29,567 bases of DNA from J084 sp964471405 (GTDB lineage: Bacteria > Pseudomonadota > Alphaproteobacteria > Sphingomonadales > Rhodothalassiaceae). Positions 6,675 to 13,958 of the stretch are shown piece after piece (within the stretch, counting starts at the first letter, position 1; the number at the start of each line of letters is the position of its first letter). Where the stretch lies: the NCBI GenBank assembly GCA_964471405.1, contig CAYYGH010000036.1:1-29567 (forward strand), given 5' to 3'. Made by a program: the position numbers and the translations under genes. The notes below the pieces were generated by a model, which worked only from the letters and a program-made list of their open reading frames with translations, was not told where the DNA came from and did not search any database.

Positions 6675-7889
6675 CTAGTCTAGAATGAAGAACAGCATGT
6701 GCAGATAGCGGCTTTCGGGCAGAGCCGGGTGAAGGGGATGGTCCAGATCGGCGCCGGCGACATGGATGAGGCGGGCCGTCCTGCCCGCCCCGCGGATTCC
6801 CCGGCTGCAGGCTTCCAGCAGCGTCTCCTCCGTGACATGATGGCTGCAGCTTGCCAGAGCCAGCAGGCCGCCTTCGGCCGTCACCCGGGCGGCATCATGG
6901 GCCAGCCGTGCGTAGGCCCGGCGTGCGGCAGGCACGTCCCGGGCACGCCGCGCAAAGGGCGGTGGATCGGCCACGACGATCTCAAAGCGCTCCCCCTCCT
7001 GCCCGAGCGTCCGCAAAACGGCTCGCACATCGCCATGCCGGAATGCCACCCGGTCTGCCAGACCGTTCTCCCGCGCGGCTTCCTCCGCCAGAGCGAGCGC
7101 CGGCCGTGCGGTATCCACCGCCAGCACCCTCCGGGCTCCACCGGCCGCGGCGCGCAGCGCAAAGCCGCCCGTATGACAGTAGAGATCGAGTACGCGGGCC
7201 TCCTGTGCCCAGCCGGCGATCAGCGCCCGATTGCGCCGTTGGTCGAAATACCAGCCGGTCTTCTGCCCGCCGAGGAGATCCGCGCGAAACGTCACCCCGC
7301 CTTCCGGCACATCGACCACCGGCCGGGCAAGCCGGCCGATGACCTCGGGCGGCCGGAGCTCCAGTCCCTCCAGCCGTCGCGCCGGTGCATCCCGCCGCAG
7401 CACCACGGCAGCGGGCGCACAGGCTGCATGGAGGCCGTCGAGGAGACAAGGCAGGAGCGCCTCGGCCCCCGCCGTATTGAGCTGCAGCACGAAGACATCC
7501 CCGAACCGATCGATCACAAGGCCAGGCAGATCATCCGCCTCGCCATGCACCAGACGATAGAAGGGTTGCGGCAGAAACCGGCGACGCAGGGCGTCCGCAC
7601 GCCTCAAGCGCGCGGCAAAGAATTCCGCATCGATCACCGTCTTCGGCGATTCGGCAAGCCGGCGACATGCGATCAGGGCGTGAGGATTGAAGGTCGCCAG
7701 CCCGACCGCTTCTCCCTTGGGAGAAACCAGGGTCACCACGGCACCGGGCGGCACGTCCTCCGCCGGGCGGGAGAGGATCTCGTTGGCGAATATCCACGGG
7801 TGCCCCCGCCCCCATCGGGTTACCGCGCGACGGTCGATGACAAGGCGTGCAGCAGGCGATCGGGCCGCTTCGATCCGTGCCTCATTCAT
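6675..7889 (-). CDS. rlmI: RlmI-like class I SAM-dependent rRNA methyltransferase
   Basis: The 404-residue protein has an N-terminal PUA-like RNA-binding domain (VIDRRAVTRWGRGHPWIFANE), an EEHD-like middle segment, and a C-terminal Rossmann methyltransferase. Methyltransferase motifs are KTGWYFDQRRNR, VLDLYCHTGGFALRAA (SAM binding) and VADPPPFARR (catalytic loop). The conserved Cys is in ALASCSHHV. These match RlmI, which makes m5C1962 in 23S rRNA. The RlmK/RlmL family shares features, so specificity is inferred. Start ATG at 7889 has GAGAAG 8 bases upstream. An ATG at 7913, one base after the fabH stop, would add 8 residues and would couple it to fabH. It is the last gene of the plsX-fabH unit. 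Confidence 0.88.
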   Translation of the reverse strand: MNEARIEAARSPAARLVIDRRAVTRWGRGHPWIFANEILSRPAEDVPPGAVVTLVSPKGEAVGLATFNPHALIACRRLAESPKTVIDAEFFAARLRRADALRRRFLPQPFYRLVHGEADDLPGLVIDRFGDVFVLQLNTAGAEALLPCLLDGLHAACAPAAVVLRRDAPARRLEGLELRPPEVIGRLARPVVDVPEGGVTFRADLLGGQKTGWYFDQRRNRALIAGWAQEARVLDLYCHTGGFALRAAAGGARRVLAVDTARPALALAEEAARENGLADRVAFRHGDVRAVLRTLGQEGERFEIVVADPPPFARRARDVPAARRAYARLAHDAARVTAEGGLLALASCSHHVTEETLLEACSRGIRGAGRTARLIHVAGADLDHPLHPALPESRYLHMLFFILD

Positions 7890-7914
7890 GGTGATCGCTT
7901 CTCGCCGACCCATC

Positions 7915-8901
7915 CTAGAAGCGCAGCAGACAGGCGCCCCAGGTGAAGCCGCCGCCCATTGCCTCCAGCAGCAGCAGGTCGCCCCGGCGGATTCGACCGG
8001 CCCGCACCGCCGTATCGAGCGCGAGCGGAACACTGGCTGCCGAGGTGTTGGCATGCTCGTCGACCGTGACCACGACCCGCTGCGGATCAATTCCGAGCTT
8101 GCGGGCCGTGCCGTCGAGAATGCGCTTGTTCGCCTGATGGGGGATCACCCAGTCCACATCATCGGGGCTGACGCCGGCATCGGCCAGGGTTTCCTCCATG
8201 ACACTGGCCAGATTCTGGACGGCATGGCGGAAGACCTCGCGTCCCTTCATGCGCACCTTGCCGACACTGCCGGTGGTCGCCGGCCCGCCATCGGTCTTGA
8301 GCAAATCGATGAGCCGGCCGTCGGCATGCAGGCGACAGGCAAGAATGCCGCGATCCTCGGGCCCGCCCTGCCCGCTCCCGGCCTCGACCGCGACCGCACC
8401 CGCCCCATCCCCGAACAGCACGCAGGTGGTGCGATCCTCCCAGTCGAGAATGCGGGTGAATGTCTCGGCTCCGATCACGAGGAGGCGGTCGGCCATGCCG
8501 GCGCGGACATAGGAATCCGCCGTGGCCAGTGCGTAAACGAAGCCCGAGCAGACCGCCTGAATGTCGAAGGCGAATCCCGTGCCCGCCTCCAGCGCCGCCT
8601 GCACCTGGGTCGCCACGGCAGGAAAAGTCCAGTCCGGCGTGGTGGTGGCGACGATGATGCCATCGAGCGAGGCCGCCTCCCAGCCGGCCGCCTCAAGAGC
8701 GGCCCGCCCCGCCTCGGTCGCCATGCTGGCCGTGGTCTCGCCCTTGCCGGCAACATGCCGGCGACGAATGCCGGTGCGTTCGACAATCCACTCGTCGCTG
8801 GTGTCGATCCGTTCTTCGAGATCACGGTTGGTGACGACGGTGGAGGGAAGATAGCTGCCGGTGCCTGCAATCAGCGTACGCCGCATCGCCTTATCCGTCA
8901 T
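7915..8901 (-). CDS. fabH: 3-oxoacyl-ACP synthase III (FabH)
   Basis: Initiating condensing enzyme of type II fatty acid synthesis, joining acetyl-CoA to malonyl-ACP in the cytosol. The 328-residue protein carries the full Cys-His-Asn triad: Cys118 in QAVCSGF, His255 in PHQANKRI and Asn285 in EHANTSAAS. The N-terminal block GTGSYLPSTVVTN and ERTGIRRRH and the C-terminal GGGFTWGACLLRF are typical of FabH. The start at 8901 overlaps plsX by 11 bases and has an AGGA motif 6 bases upstream. An upstream ATG at 8931 and an internal ATG at 8886 are less likely. It is co-transcribed with plsX. In many alphaproteobacteria ihfA follows fabH; here rlmI follows instead. Confidence 0.97.
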   Translation of the reverse strand: MTDKAMRRTLIAGTGSYLPSTVVTNRDLEERIDTSDEWIVERTGIRRRHVAGKGETTASMATEAGRAALEAAGWEAASLDGIIVATTTPDWTFPAVATQVQAALEAGTGFAFDIQAVCSGFVYALATADSYVRAGMADRLLVIGAETFTRILDWEDRTTCVLFGDGAGAVAVEAGSGQGGPEDRGILACRLHADGRLIDLLKTDGGPATTGSVGKVRMKGREVFRHAVQNLASVMEETLADAGVSPDDVDWVIPHQANKRILDGTARKLGIDPQRVVVTVDEHANTSAASVPLALDTAVRAGRIRRGDLLLLEAMGGGFTWGACLLRF

Positions 8902-9946
8902 TTGCGGTCCTGTCCGCATGCTCTGCCTCATTCGTTCCCATTGCGGCGAGATCGGCTGCGATCAGCTTGGTGAGCTCATGACGCGCCATGTCCACGGCCA
9001 CGCCGATGGCCGTCGCGATCCCTTCCGCATTGGCGCTGCCATGGCTTTTGACCACAAGCCCGTTCAGTCCCAGCATCACCGCGCCATTGTGCTTGTTGGG
9101 ATCGAGATGGCTGCGCAGCTGCTGAATGCCGCGCCGGGCGAACAGATAGCCCAGTTTCGCCATCAGGGAACTGCGGAAGGCATCGCCGATCAGCTGCGCG
9201 ATGAAGCGCGCCGTTCCCTCCAGCGTCTTGAGGGCGACATTGCCCGTAAAGCCGTCCGTTACCACGACATCCACCACCCCGAAGGGAATCTTATCCCCTT
9301 CCACGAAGCCGGCGAAGGCAAGCGGCAGCTCGGTCTGGCGCAAGCGCTCCGCCGCGGCACGCAACGTCTCCGTTCCCTTGACATCCTCCGAGCCGATGTT
9401 GAGCAGGGCCACCGACGGCCGTTCGAGGCCCAGGGTGGTGCGGGCAAAGGCCGCTCCCATGATGGCGAACTCGACGAGATTGTCCTCCCCGCAGCTGCTG
9501 TTGGCGCCAAGGTCGAGCATGGCACTCTCGCCATGATAGGTGGGGATCAGCGTGGCCAGCGCCGGCCGATCGATGCCCGCCATGGTCTTGAGCATGACCT
9601 TTGCCAGCCCCATGAGCGCACCCGTATTGCCCGCCGAGACCGCAACATCGGCCTTGCCGTCACGCACGGCCGCAATCGCCCGGCCCATGCTCGTCTCGCG
9701 CCCGCGCCTGACCGCCTGGGAGGGCCGGTCCTCCATGGCCACGACCCCGGCAGTCGGCTGGAGCTCGCTTACCTCCGCAAGTGCGGGGTGCTGGTCCAGC
9801 AGAGGCGTCAGCACCTCTTCCCGACCGAACAGCAGAAAGCGGGCATGGGGATAGCGCTCACGGGCAATCGCCGCCCCGGCGATTTCATTTTCCGGTGCAC
9901 CGTCTCCGCCCATGCAATCGAGGGCGATCGTGATCGAACGCTTCAA
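8891..9946 (-). CDS. plsX: Phosphate acyltransferase PlsX
   Basis: Makes acyl-phosphate from acyl-ACP for PlsY, the first step of phospholipid synthesis, acting peripherally at the membrane. The 351-residue protein starts with ITIALDCMGGDGAPE and has the conserved SAGNTGALM, DLGANSSC, LLNIGSEDVKG and VVVTDGFTGNVALKT blocks. Full length for the family. The start codon appears to be TTG at 9946, because the family N-terminus begins within a few residues of it and no ATG lies in frame nearby; AAGGGG is about 9 bases upstream. A rare start can lower translation. It overlaps fabH by 11 bases. A promoter-like element and hairpins lie in the 155-base gap before it. Confidence 0.96.
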   Translation of the reverse strand: MKRSITIALDCMGGDGAPENEIAGAAIARERYPHARFLLFGREEVLTPLLDQHPALAEVSELQPTAGVVAMEDRPSQAVRRGRETSMGRAIAAVRDGKADVAVSAGNTGALMGLAKVMLKTMAGIDRPALATLIPTYHGESAMLDLGANSSCGEDNLVEFAIMGAAFARTTLGLERPSVALLNIGSEDVKGTETLRAAAERLRQTELPLAFAGFVEGDKIPFGVVDVVVTDGFTGNVALKTLEGTARFIAQLIGDAFRSSLMAKLGYLFARRGIQQLRSHLDPNKHNGAVMLGLNGLVVKSHGSANAEGIATAIGVAVDMARHELTKLIAADLAAMGTNEAEHADRTANDG

Positions 9947-9972
9947 GGGCGGTTCCCCTTCTCCCTGATGGG

Positions 9973-10009
9973 CGGGGCCCGCATCTTCCGGCAGGCCCCG
10001 TCATTTTTT
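9973..10009 (+). terminator. Plus-strand intrinsic terminator, antisense to the plsX leader
   Basis: CGGGGCC (9973-9979) pairs with GGCCCCG (9994-10000), plus two inner pairs. TCA and six T (10004-10009) follow. It has the correct orientation for a plus-strand transcript, yet all genes here are on the minus strand. In the minus-strand mRNA the same hairpin sits just before the plsX ribosome-binding site. Confidence 0.5.
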
Positions 10010-10015
10010 CGGGCG

Positions 10016-10045
10016 CTTATAGCGGGGGCGGAAGGCGAATGTCGA
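10016..10045 (-). promoter_or_regulatory. Candidate promoter for plsX-fabH-rlmI
   Basis: On the minus strand TCGACA (10045-10040) and TATAAG (10021-10016) are separated by 18 bases, each 5 of 6 to the sigma70 consensus. Transcription would begin near 10009, giving a leader of about 60 bases that includes the GC-rich hairpin at 10000-9973. Confidence 0.45.
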
Positions 10046-10050
10046 GGGCA

Positions 10051-10092
10051 CCCCGGGAAGGGAGCCGGAAGCGTCCCGGATCCCGCCCGGGG
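10051..10092 (-). terminator. GC-rich hairpin after the DUF177 gene
   Basis: CCCCGGG (10051-10057) pairs with CCCGGGG (10086-10092), with a nested GGGA/TCCC stem inside. It begins 9 bases after the DUF177 stop and lies just upstream of the plsX promoter candidate. No T-run. It may separate the two transcription units. Confidence 0.35.
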
Positions 10093-10101
10093 AAAGCCTC
10101 C

Positions 10102-10683
10102 TCATTCTTCCCTCTTCTTCTCCTCCGCCAGCAGATTGGCGAGTTTCGCAAAGGGATTGGGCCGACCATCACCAGTCGCTTGCGGACGATCGCCATCCGC
10201 CGTTTCCGGAGCATAGCGGCGCATGACCTCATCAGCCTCCGGCGAACGCGGATAGGCCGGCAAGGCCAGGGACAGGGACTGCGCAACGATTTCGCCAAGA
10301 TCGACCTCCTCCCCTTCCAGAAGGTCAAGATCGACAGCCTGCTCCCATTGCGCCTCTCCCAGCCGCTCTTCCTCGCGGGCCAGGGCATCCTCGCGATAAA
10401 GCGCCAGTTCCACCGGTTCATCAAGCGCAAAGGCCACCGGCTCCAGGGTCACGACACAGGCCTGGCTTCCCTCGGCCACCATGCGTCCCGAGATGCGCAG
10501 CCCGTTCTTGATTCGCCACAGCCGCAATTCGGCACGCAGAACATCAAGCGCAAGCAGCGACAGCCGCCTGGCCAGGGCCGCGCGTTCCTCCGCCCCGGCC
10601 TCGATGGTCATGGCCGTCGATGCGCCGGATTCGATCTCGTCAAGGCGCGTGATGCGCGAAAACTCGTTGTCCTGTTTTTTCAT
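10102..10683 (-). CDS. DUF177 / YceD family protein
   Basis: 193-residue soluble protein of the YceD (DUF177) family, found next to plsX or rpmF in many bacteria. In plants and bacteria it is linked to 23S rRNA accumulation, though the biochemical role is unresolved. Visible family features are CVVTLEPVAFALDEPV (in place of the usual Cys-bearing strand) and VDLGEIVAQSLSLALPAYPRSP near the C-terminus, then an acidic and basic tail (AEEKKREE). ATG at 10683 is chosen because GGGAAGAG lies about 5 bases upstream; a GTG at 10689 is too close to that site. It lies 36 bases after the UQCC1-like gene and is probably co-transcribed with it. No rpmF is seen between it and plsX. Confidence 0.88.
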   Translation of the reverse strand: MKKQDNEFSRITRLDEIESGASTAMTIEAGAEERAALARRLSLLALDVLRAELRLWRIKNGLRISGRMVAEGSQACVVTLEPVAFALDEPVELALYREDALAREEERLGEAQWEQAVDLDLLEGEEVDLGEIVAQSLSLALPAYPRSPEADEVMRRYAPETADGDRPQATGDGRPNPFAKLANLLAEEKKREE

Positions 10684-10719
10684 GATCACTCTTCCCGGCC
10701 GGCATGGCCCGGCTGGTTG

Positions 10720-11310
10720 TCACTCCTCGCCGACTGTCCCCCCGGCCAGCAGCTCTTCCGTCAGCGCCGGGAGGGGATGATCGGCCAGAGCGCGCCGGAT
10801 CGCGATCACCCGGCGAGCCAGGGAACGGGCCCGTCCATCGTCTTCCTCCATGCGCCAGACATTGCGGGCGAGTGCCGCAGCCAGACCCGCCTCGTCCACC
10901 ATCCCGGCATCATCGACGGCGCAGGCGGCTCCATAGGCCGTCATCCGGCCGAGCGCCGCCGTCATCATCTTCTTGATATGGCGCCCGACACCGAGATCGC
11001 CAACCCCTGCCTCCCGCAGGGCCCGATCCCAGTCGGCCACGGCCAGCTCAAGCAGCAGACGCCGCAGCTCGTCCGCCTCCTCTTTCCCGAGAGCGGGATC
11101 CCGCTCCACCCGGTCAAGCACAAGGAAGAGCATCAGCACCAGCGCATCGAAGCGCCCATCGAAGCTGTCGGGAATGCCATATCGCTCATAAAGCGCCGGT
11201 GCCCGGGCGGCGGCGGCGGCAGCACCATACAGACGCAATGCCTCCTCCCGCCAGCGACGGCGGGCCGCCCGCCTCCTGCGCACCCGCGCGAGAACCGCGC
11301 CAAGACCCAT
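10720..11310 (-). CDS. Ubiquinol-cytochrome c chaperone (CBP3/UQCC1 family)
   Basis: 196-residue member of the family that in mitochondria helps cytochrome b synthesis and bc1 complex assembly. Its bacterial role is inferred from the family. Visible features are the N-terminal basic leader RVRRRRAARRRW, then LYGAAAAAARAPALYERYG, the family block FDGRFDALVLMLFLVLDRV, and GVGDLGVGRHIKKMM, with an acidic and hydrophobic C-terminus. The start at ATG 11310 has AGGTGG 5 bases upstream. ATGs at 11349 and 11358 would add residues without family support. It is the first gene of the minus unit that continues with DUF177, and is divergent from bamE. Confidence 0.85.
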   Translation of the reverse strand: MGLGAVLARVRRRRAARRRWREEALRLYGAAAAAARAPALYERYGIPDSFDGRFDALVLMLFLVLDRVERDPALGKEEADELRRLLLELAVADWDRALREAGVGDLGVGRHIKKMMTAALGRMTAYGAACAVDDAGMVDEAGLAAALARNVWRMEEDDGRARSLARRVIAIRRALADHPLPALTEELLAGGTVGEE

Positions 11311-11467
11311 CCGGTCCACCTTCCCTGCTCGATCAGGACGGCCGATCATGCTCTCCATCCGCTTGCGGATGCCAGAGCCGGCCTGAGGAGGCAAGACGGC
11401 AGCACGATTGACCAGCCTTCCCGCTTCCCGACAGCTGCACCGTGAGGAAAGGGGCCGCCGTCACAGG

Positions 11468-11497
11468 CCTTGCCAATGTCACAATCCTGGGGCAAGG
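11468..11497. repeat. Inverted repeat in the divergent bamE/UQCC1 promoter region
   Basis: CCTTGCC (11468-11474) and GGCAAGG (11491-11497) are perfect inverted 7-mers 16 bases apart. TCACA occurs twice beside and within it (11461-11465, 11479-11483). It lies in the 256-base gap between divergent genes, where regulatory sites are expected. Function is not established. Confidence 0.3.
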
Positions 11498-11566
11498 ATG
11501 CGGGCAGAGCGGCTGCGGCCGAACGGGGACGCAGTCCCGAATGACAAGGGCGAAGCGAAAGTGGCA

Positions 11567-12064
11567 ATGCGCAGATTCGCACGGATGCGGCAGGCGGCCC
11601 TCCCGCTTGCGGCCTGCATGGTGGTTCTGGCAGCGGGCGGCTGCACGACATCCAAGGACGTCCGCGGCTACATCTTCGACGAGGAGCTGGCCTCCGCCAT
11701 CACGCCGGGCGTGGACAATCGCCGGTCGGTTCAGGACACGCTCGGCTCACCCTCGACTACCAGCGACTTCGGGCCGGAGGTCTGGTATTACATCTCGCGC
11801 AACACCAAAAAGCGCGGCTTTCTCAAGGAACACATGACGGATCAGAAGATCCTGGCCATCGCCTTCAATGATGCCGGTGAGGTCGTCGCCATCAAGCGCT
11901 ACGGAAAGAAGGATGCGCGTCGGGTGCCCATCCGCTCGGAAAAAACGCCGGTGCGCGGGAAGACGCTCGGCTTCTTCCAGCAGCTGTTCGCCAATATCGG
12001 CCGCTTCGCGCCGGGCGCCGGGCCGAATGGGCCGGGCGGACCGGGGCGTCCTCCAGGCGGTTGA
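11567..12064 (+). CDS. bamE: Outer membrane assembly lipoprotein BamE (SmpA/OmlA family)
   Basis: Lipoprotein subunit of the BAM complex, which inserts beta-barrel proteins in the outer membrane. The 165-residue precursor has a signal peptide (RRFARMRQ, then LPLAACMVVLAAGG) ending at a lipidated Cys. The SmpA/OmlA domain follows: ITPGVDNRRSVQDTLGSPS, FGPEVWYYISRN, and ILAIAFNDAGEVVAIKRYG, matching the two-helix, three-strand fold. After the domain comes an unusual tail ending in Gly/Pro repeats (GPNGPGGPGRPPGG). ATG at 11567 is chosen; a GTG at 11561 with AAGGG 10 bases upstream is equally possible. The gene is divergent from the UQCC1-like gene. Confidence 0.9.
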   Translation: MRRFARMRQAALPLAACMVVLAAGGCTTSKDVRGYIFDEELASAITPGVDNRRSVQDTLGSPSTTSDFGPEVWYYISRNTKKRGFLKEHMTDQKILAIAFNDAGEVVAIKRYGKKDARRVPIRSEKTPVRGKTLGFFQQLFANIGRFAPGAGPNGPGGPGRPPGG

Positions 12065-12146
12065 GAATACCCCCATTCGCAGCGGCCCTGCTGCGCCATG
12101 GCACCGCCCGGCAAGGGGGCGTTCCGGGCCCTGGCCGCAAGAATCT

Positions 12147-12189
12147 GCCCCTTGGGTGCACGACACTTCCTCAGCCCCTTGCGTGCGCG
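12147..12189. repeat. Short direct repeat upstream of aat
   Basis: GCCCCTTGGGTGCACG (12147-12162) and GCCCCTTGCGTGCGCG (12174-12189) match at 14 of 16 positions with a 27-base period, about 80-120 bases before aat. They could be a two-site binding region or chance. Confidence 0.25.
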
Positions 12190-12268
12190 CTGCCCGATTG
12201 CAGAGCCGCGCGGCCTCTGGCACAGTTGCTCTCACGGCATGACAGGCTGGCAGGGGGATGACGAGCGC

Positions 12269-12916
12269 ATGCGGCTGACACCGGAAGTTCTGCTGGCCGC
12301 CTATTCCTGCGGGCTGTTTCCCATGGCTGAAAGCCGCCAGAGTGCGCGGCTGTTCTGGCTTGATCCGCCGGAACGCGGCATCCTGCCGCTGGATTCCGTC
12401 CACATCCCGCGCTCTCTGGCGAAAACCGTCCGGCGCGAGCGGTTCCGGGTCACGATCGACCGCGCCTTTGCCGCCGTCATCCGGGCCTGCGCCGAACCTG
12501 CACCGGGCCGCGAAGACAGCTGGATCAATCCGACCATCGAAAACCTCTATGAGGCCCTCTTCCACCATGGCCGGGCCCACAGCGTGGAATGCTGGCATGA
12601 TGGCGAGCTGGTCGGCGGTCTTTACGGTGTGTCACTGGGAGCCGCCTTCTTCGGCGAGTCCATGTTTCACCGGATGCGGGATGCAAGCAAGGTTGCTCTC
12701 GTCCATCTTCTCGCGCGCTTGCGATGCGGAGGCTACCGCCTCTTGGATACCCAGTTCGTCACGCCTCATCTTGCCCGTTTCGGCGCCATCGCCGTGCCGC
12801 GTGCCCGCTATCACGAGCTGCTCGCCCGGGCGCTCCGGGAACGAGGCGATTTCTACCGTCTGCCGGAAGATGCGTCCGGGGCGGCGGTCTTGCAGGCGAT
12901 CACCCAGAGATCATAG
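12269..12916 (+). CDS. aat: Leucyl/phenylalanyl-tRNA--protein transferase
   Basis: N-end-rule enzyme that adds Leu or Phe from charged tRNA to proteins with N-terminal Arg or Lys, marking them for ClpS/ClpAP. The 215-residue protein starts with MRLTPEVLLAAYSCGLFPMA, the usual N-terminus, and has FWLDPPERGILPL, INPTIENLYEALFHHGRAHSVE (split here), GGLYGVSLGAAFFGESMF, and LLDTQFVTPHLARFGA, all conserved family blocks. ATG at 12269 fits the family start. An in-frame ATG at 12239 would add 10 residues and lacks a Shine-Dalgarno. Its last 64 bases overlap the DUF2155 gene tail to tail. The link with DUF2155 is common in alphaproteobacteria. Confidence 0.95.
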   Translation: MRLTPEVLLAAYSCGLFPMAESRQSARLFWLDPPERGILPLDSVHIPRSLAKTVRRERFRVTIDRAFAAVIRACAEPAPGREDSWINPTIENLYEALFHHGRAHSVECWHDGELVGGLYGVSLGAAFFGESMFHRMRDASKVALVHLLARLRCGGYRLLDTQFVTPHLARFGAIAVPRARYHELLARALRERGDFYRLPEDASGAAVLQAITQRS

Positions 12917-13443
12917 ACGGGGTGCTCAAGGGCATGCAGTGCCGGCGAGGAGGCCAGCATCCAGCCTGAGAATATCTTGTCGTGTCGTCCCCCGCGATTG
13001 TCCCAGATTTCCAGGAAGGCGGCCGTTTCCGGCTCCTCTTCCGGGGGTCGCGATTCGCAGTGTCGCGCAAGGATCTCCAAGGTCCCGAAGCGCACGGGCC
13101 GGCCCTCGGGCAGCTCGATGAGGCGGCTGCGCGCCGTGATCTTGTCCAGCGCCCGCACCACCGTGACCGTCATGGGAACAAGCGGCGCCTGCTCTTGCCC
13201 CTCGTCGCCTTTCTTATCGCCGCCGGAGCGACTCGGCTCCGCCCCCTCCCCCTGCCGGTCGGGGGAATGCTCGCGATCGGCGGGCAGAGGGATGCGGATG
13301 GAGGTATCCGCGCGCGCTTCCTGTGCAGGCCTGGCTTCAGCAGCGGTCGGTGAAGTGGTCATTTCCCCGGCCGCCAGCAGGATGATGGCAGCCGGCAGCG
13401 CCCACAGCGGCCTCATGCAGGCTGCTGTCTGCCGGCGTTTCAT
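12853..13443 (-). CDS. DUF2155 family periplasmic protein
   Basis: 196-residue protein of unknown function. It begins with a signal-like segment (MKRRQ, then LWALPAAIILLAAG). A low-complexity charged stretch follows, then the DUF2155 domain: VVRALDKITARSRLIELPEG, VRFGTLEILARHCESRPPEE, AAFLEIWDN, FSGWMLASSPALHALEHPVYD. Two Cys in the domain may form a disulfide. The start ATG at 13443 overlaps the mlaD stop as ATGA and has GGAGG 3 bases upstream, so translation is coupled. The C-terminal 12 or so residues come from sequence antisense to the aat 3' end. The neighbours mlaD and NDUFA12 are a conserved alphaproteobacterial arrangement. Confidence 0.87.
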   Translation of the reverse strand: MKRRQTAACMRPLWALPAAIILLAAGEMTTSPTAAEARPAQEARADTSIRIPLPADREHSPDRQGEGAEPSRSGGDKKGDEGQEQAPLVPMTVTVVRALDKITARSRLIELPEGRPVRFGTLEILARHCESRPPEEEPETAAFLEIWDNRGGRHDKIFSGWMLASSPALHALEHPVYDLWVIACKTAAPDASSGRR

Positions 13444-13907
13444 GATCCTCCACCACTGTCGCCGTCCGAATCGCCCGAATAGACGGCCTTGCGGATGAGC
13501 GACCACAGATCGGTCGGGCTTTCCGTGAATTCGATCTCATCGCCCGGCTGCAGCAGCTCCGGAGAGCCGCCGGGCGAGAGGTTGATATAGGTATCCCCCA
13601 ACAGGCCGTCGGAGGTGATCGAGGCCGTCGTGTCCTCGGGCAGGGCGATATCGCTCCGGACGGACAGGCGCACGATCGCCTGATAGGTCTGCGGATCCAG
13701 CTCGGTGCGGGTCACCGAGCCCACCTTGATGCCGGCGATCCGCACATCGGCCCCGACAGTCAGGCCGTTGACACGGTCAAAGCGCGCAAGATACTCCGCG
13801 CCTCCCCGGGTGCCGATATCCGTCGTCTCATAGGCGACATACAGAAAGCCGGCCGCCACCACCAGAACCACCGCCCCGATCAGCGATTCCACGAGATTGC
13901 CGTTCAT
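13440..13907 (-). CDS. mlaD: Mla lipid transport protein MlaD (MCE domain)
   Basis: Periplasmic substrate-binding subunit of the Mla phospholipid transport system, anchored in the inner membrane. The 155-residue protein has one N-terminal membrane helix (LIGAVVLVVAAGFLYVAY) and a single MCE domain. Domain features are ARFDRVNGLTVGADVRIAGI, VGSVTRTELD, YQAIVRLSVRSDIALPEDT and DGLLGDTYINLSPGG. Ser/Gly/Asp-rich at the C-terminus. ATG at 13907 has GGAGGGAGG directly upstream. It is coupled to DUF2155 and follows NDUFA12 by 51 bases. MlaE, MlaF and MlaC partners are not in the window, so they lie elsewhere. Confidence 0.93.
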   Translation of the reverse strand: MNGNLVESLIGAVVLVVAAGFLYVAYETTDIGTRGGAEYLARFDRVNGLTVGADVRIAGIKVGSVTRTELDPQTYQAIVRLSVRSDIALPEDTTASITSDGLLGDTYINLSPGGSPELLQPGDEIEFTESPTDLWSLIRKAVYSGDSDGDSGGGS

Positions 13908-13958
13908 GCCGCCTCCCTCCTTGCCCGGCCACGGTCTGTATGCCGGTATGCATCCTGC

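Noticed and set aside
6699..7946. A 415-codon plus-strand frame opposite rlmI
   Set aside because: rlmI carries clear methyltransferase motifs; the antisense product is low in hydrophobic residues and has no family features.
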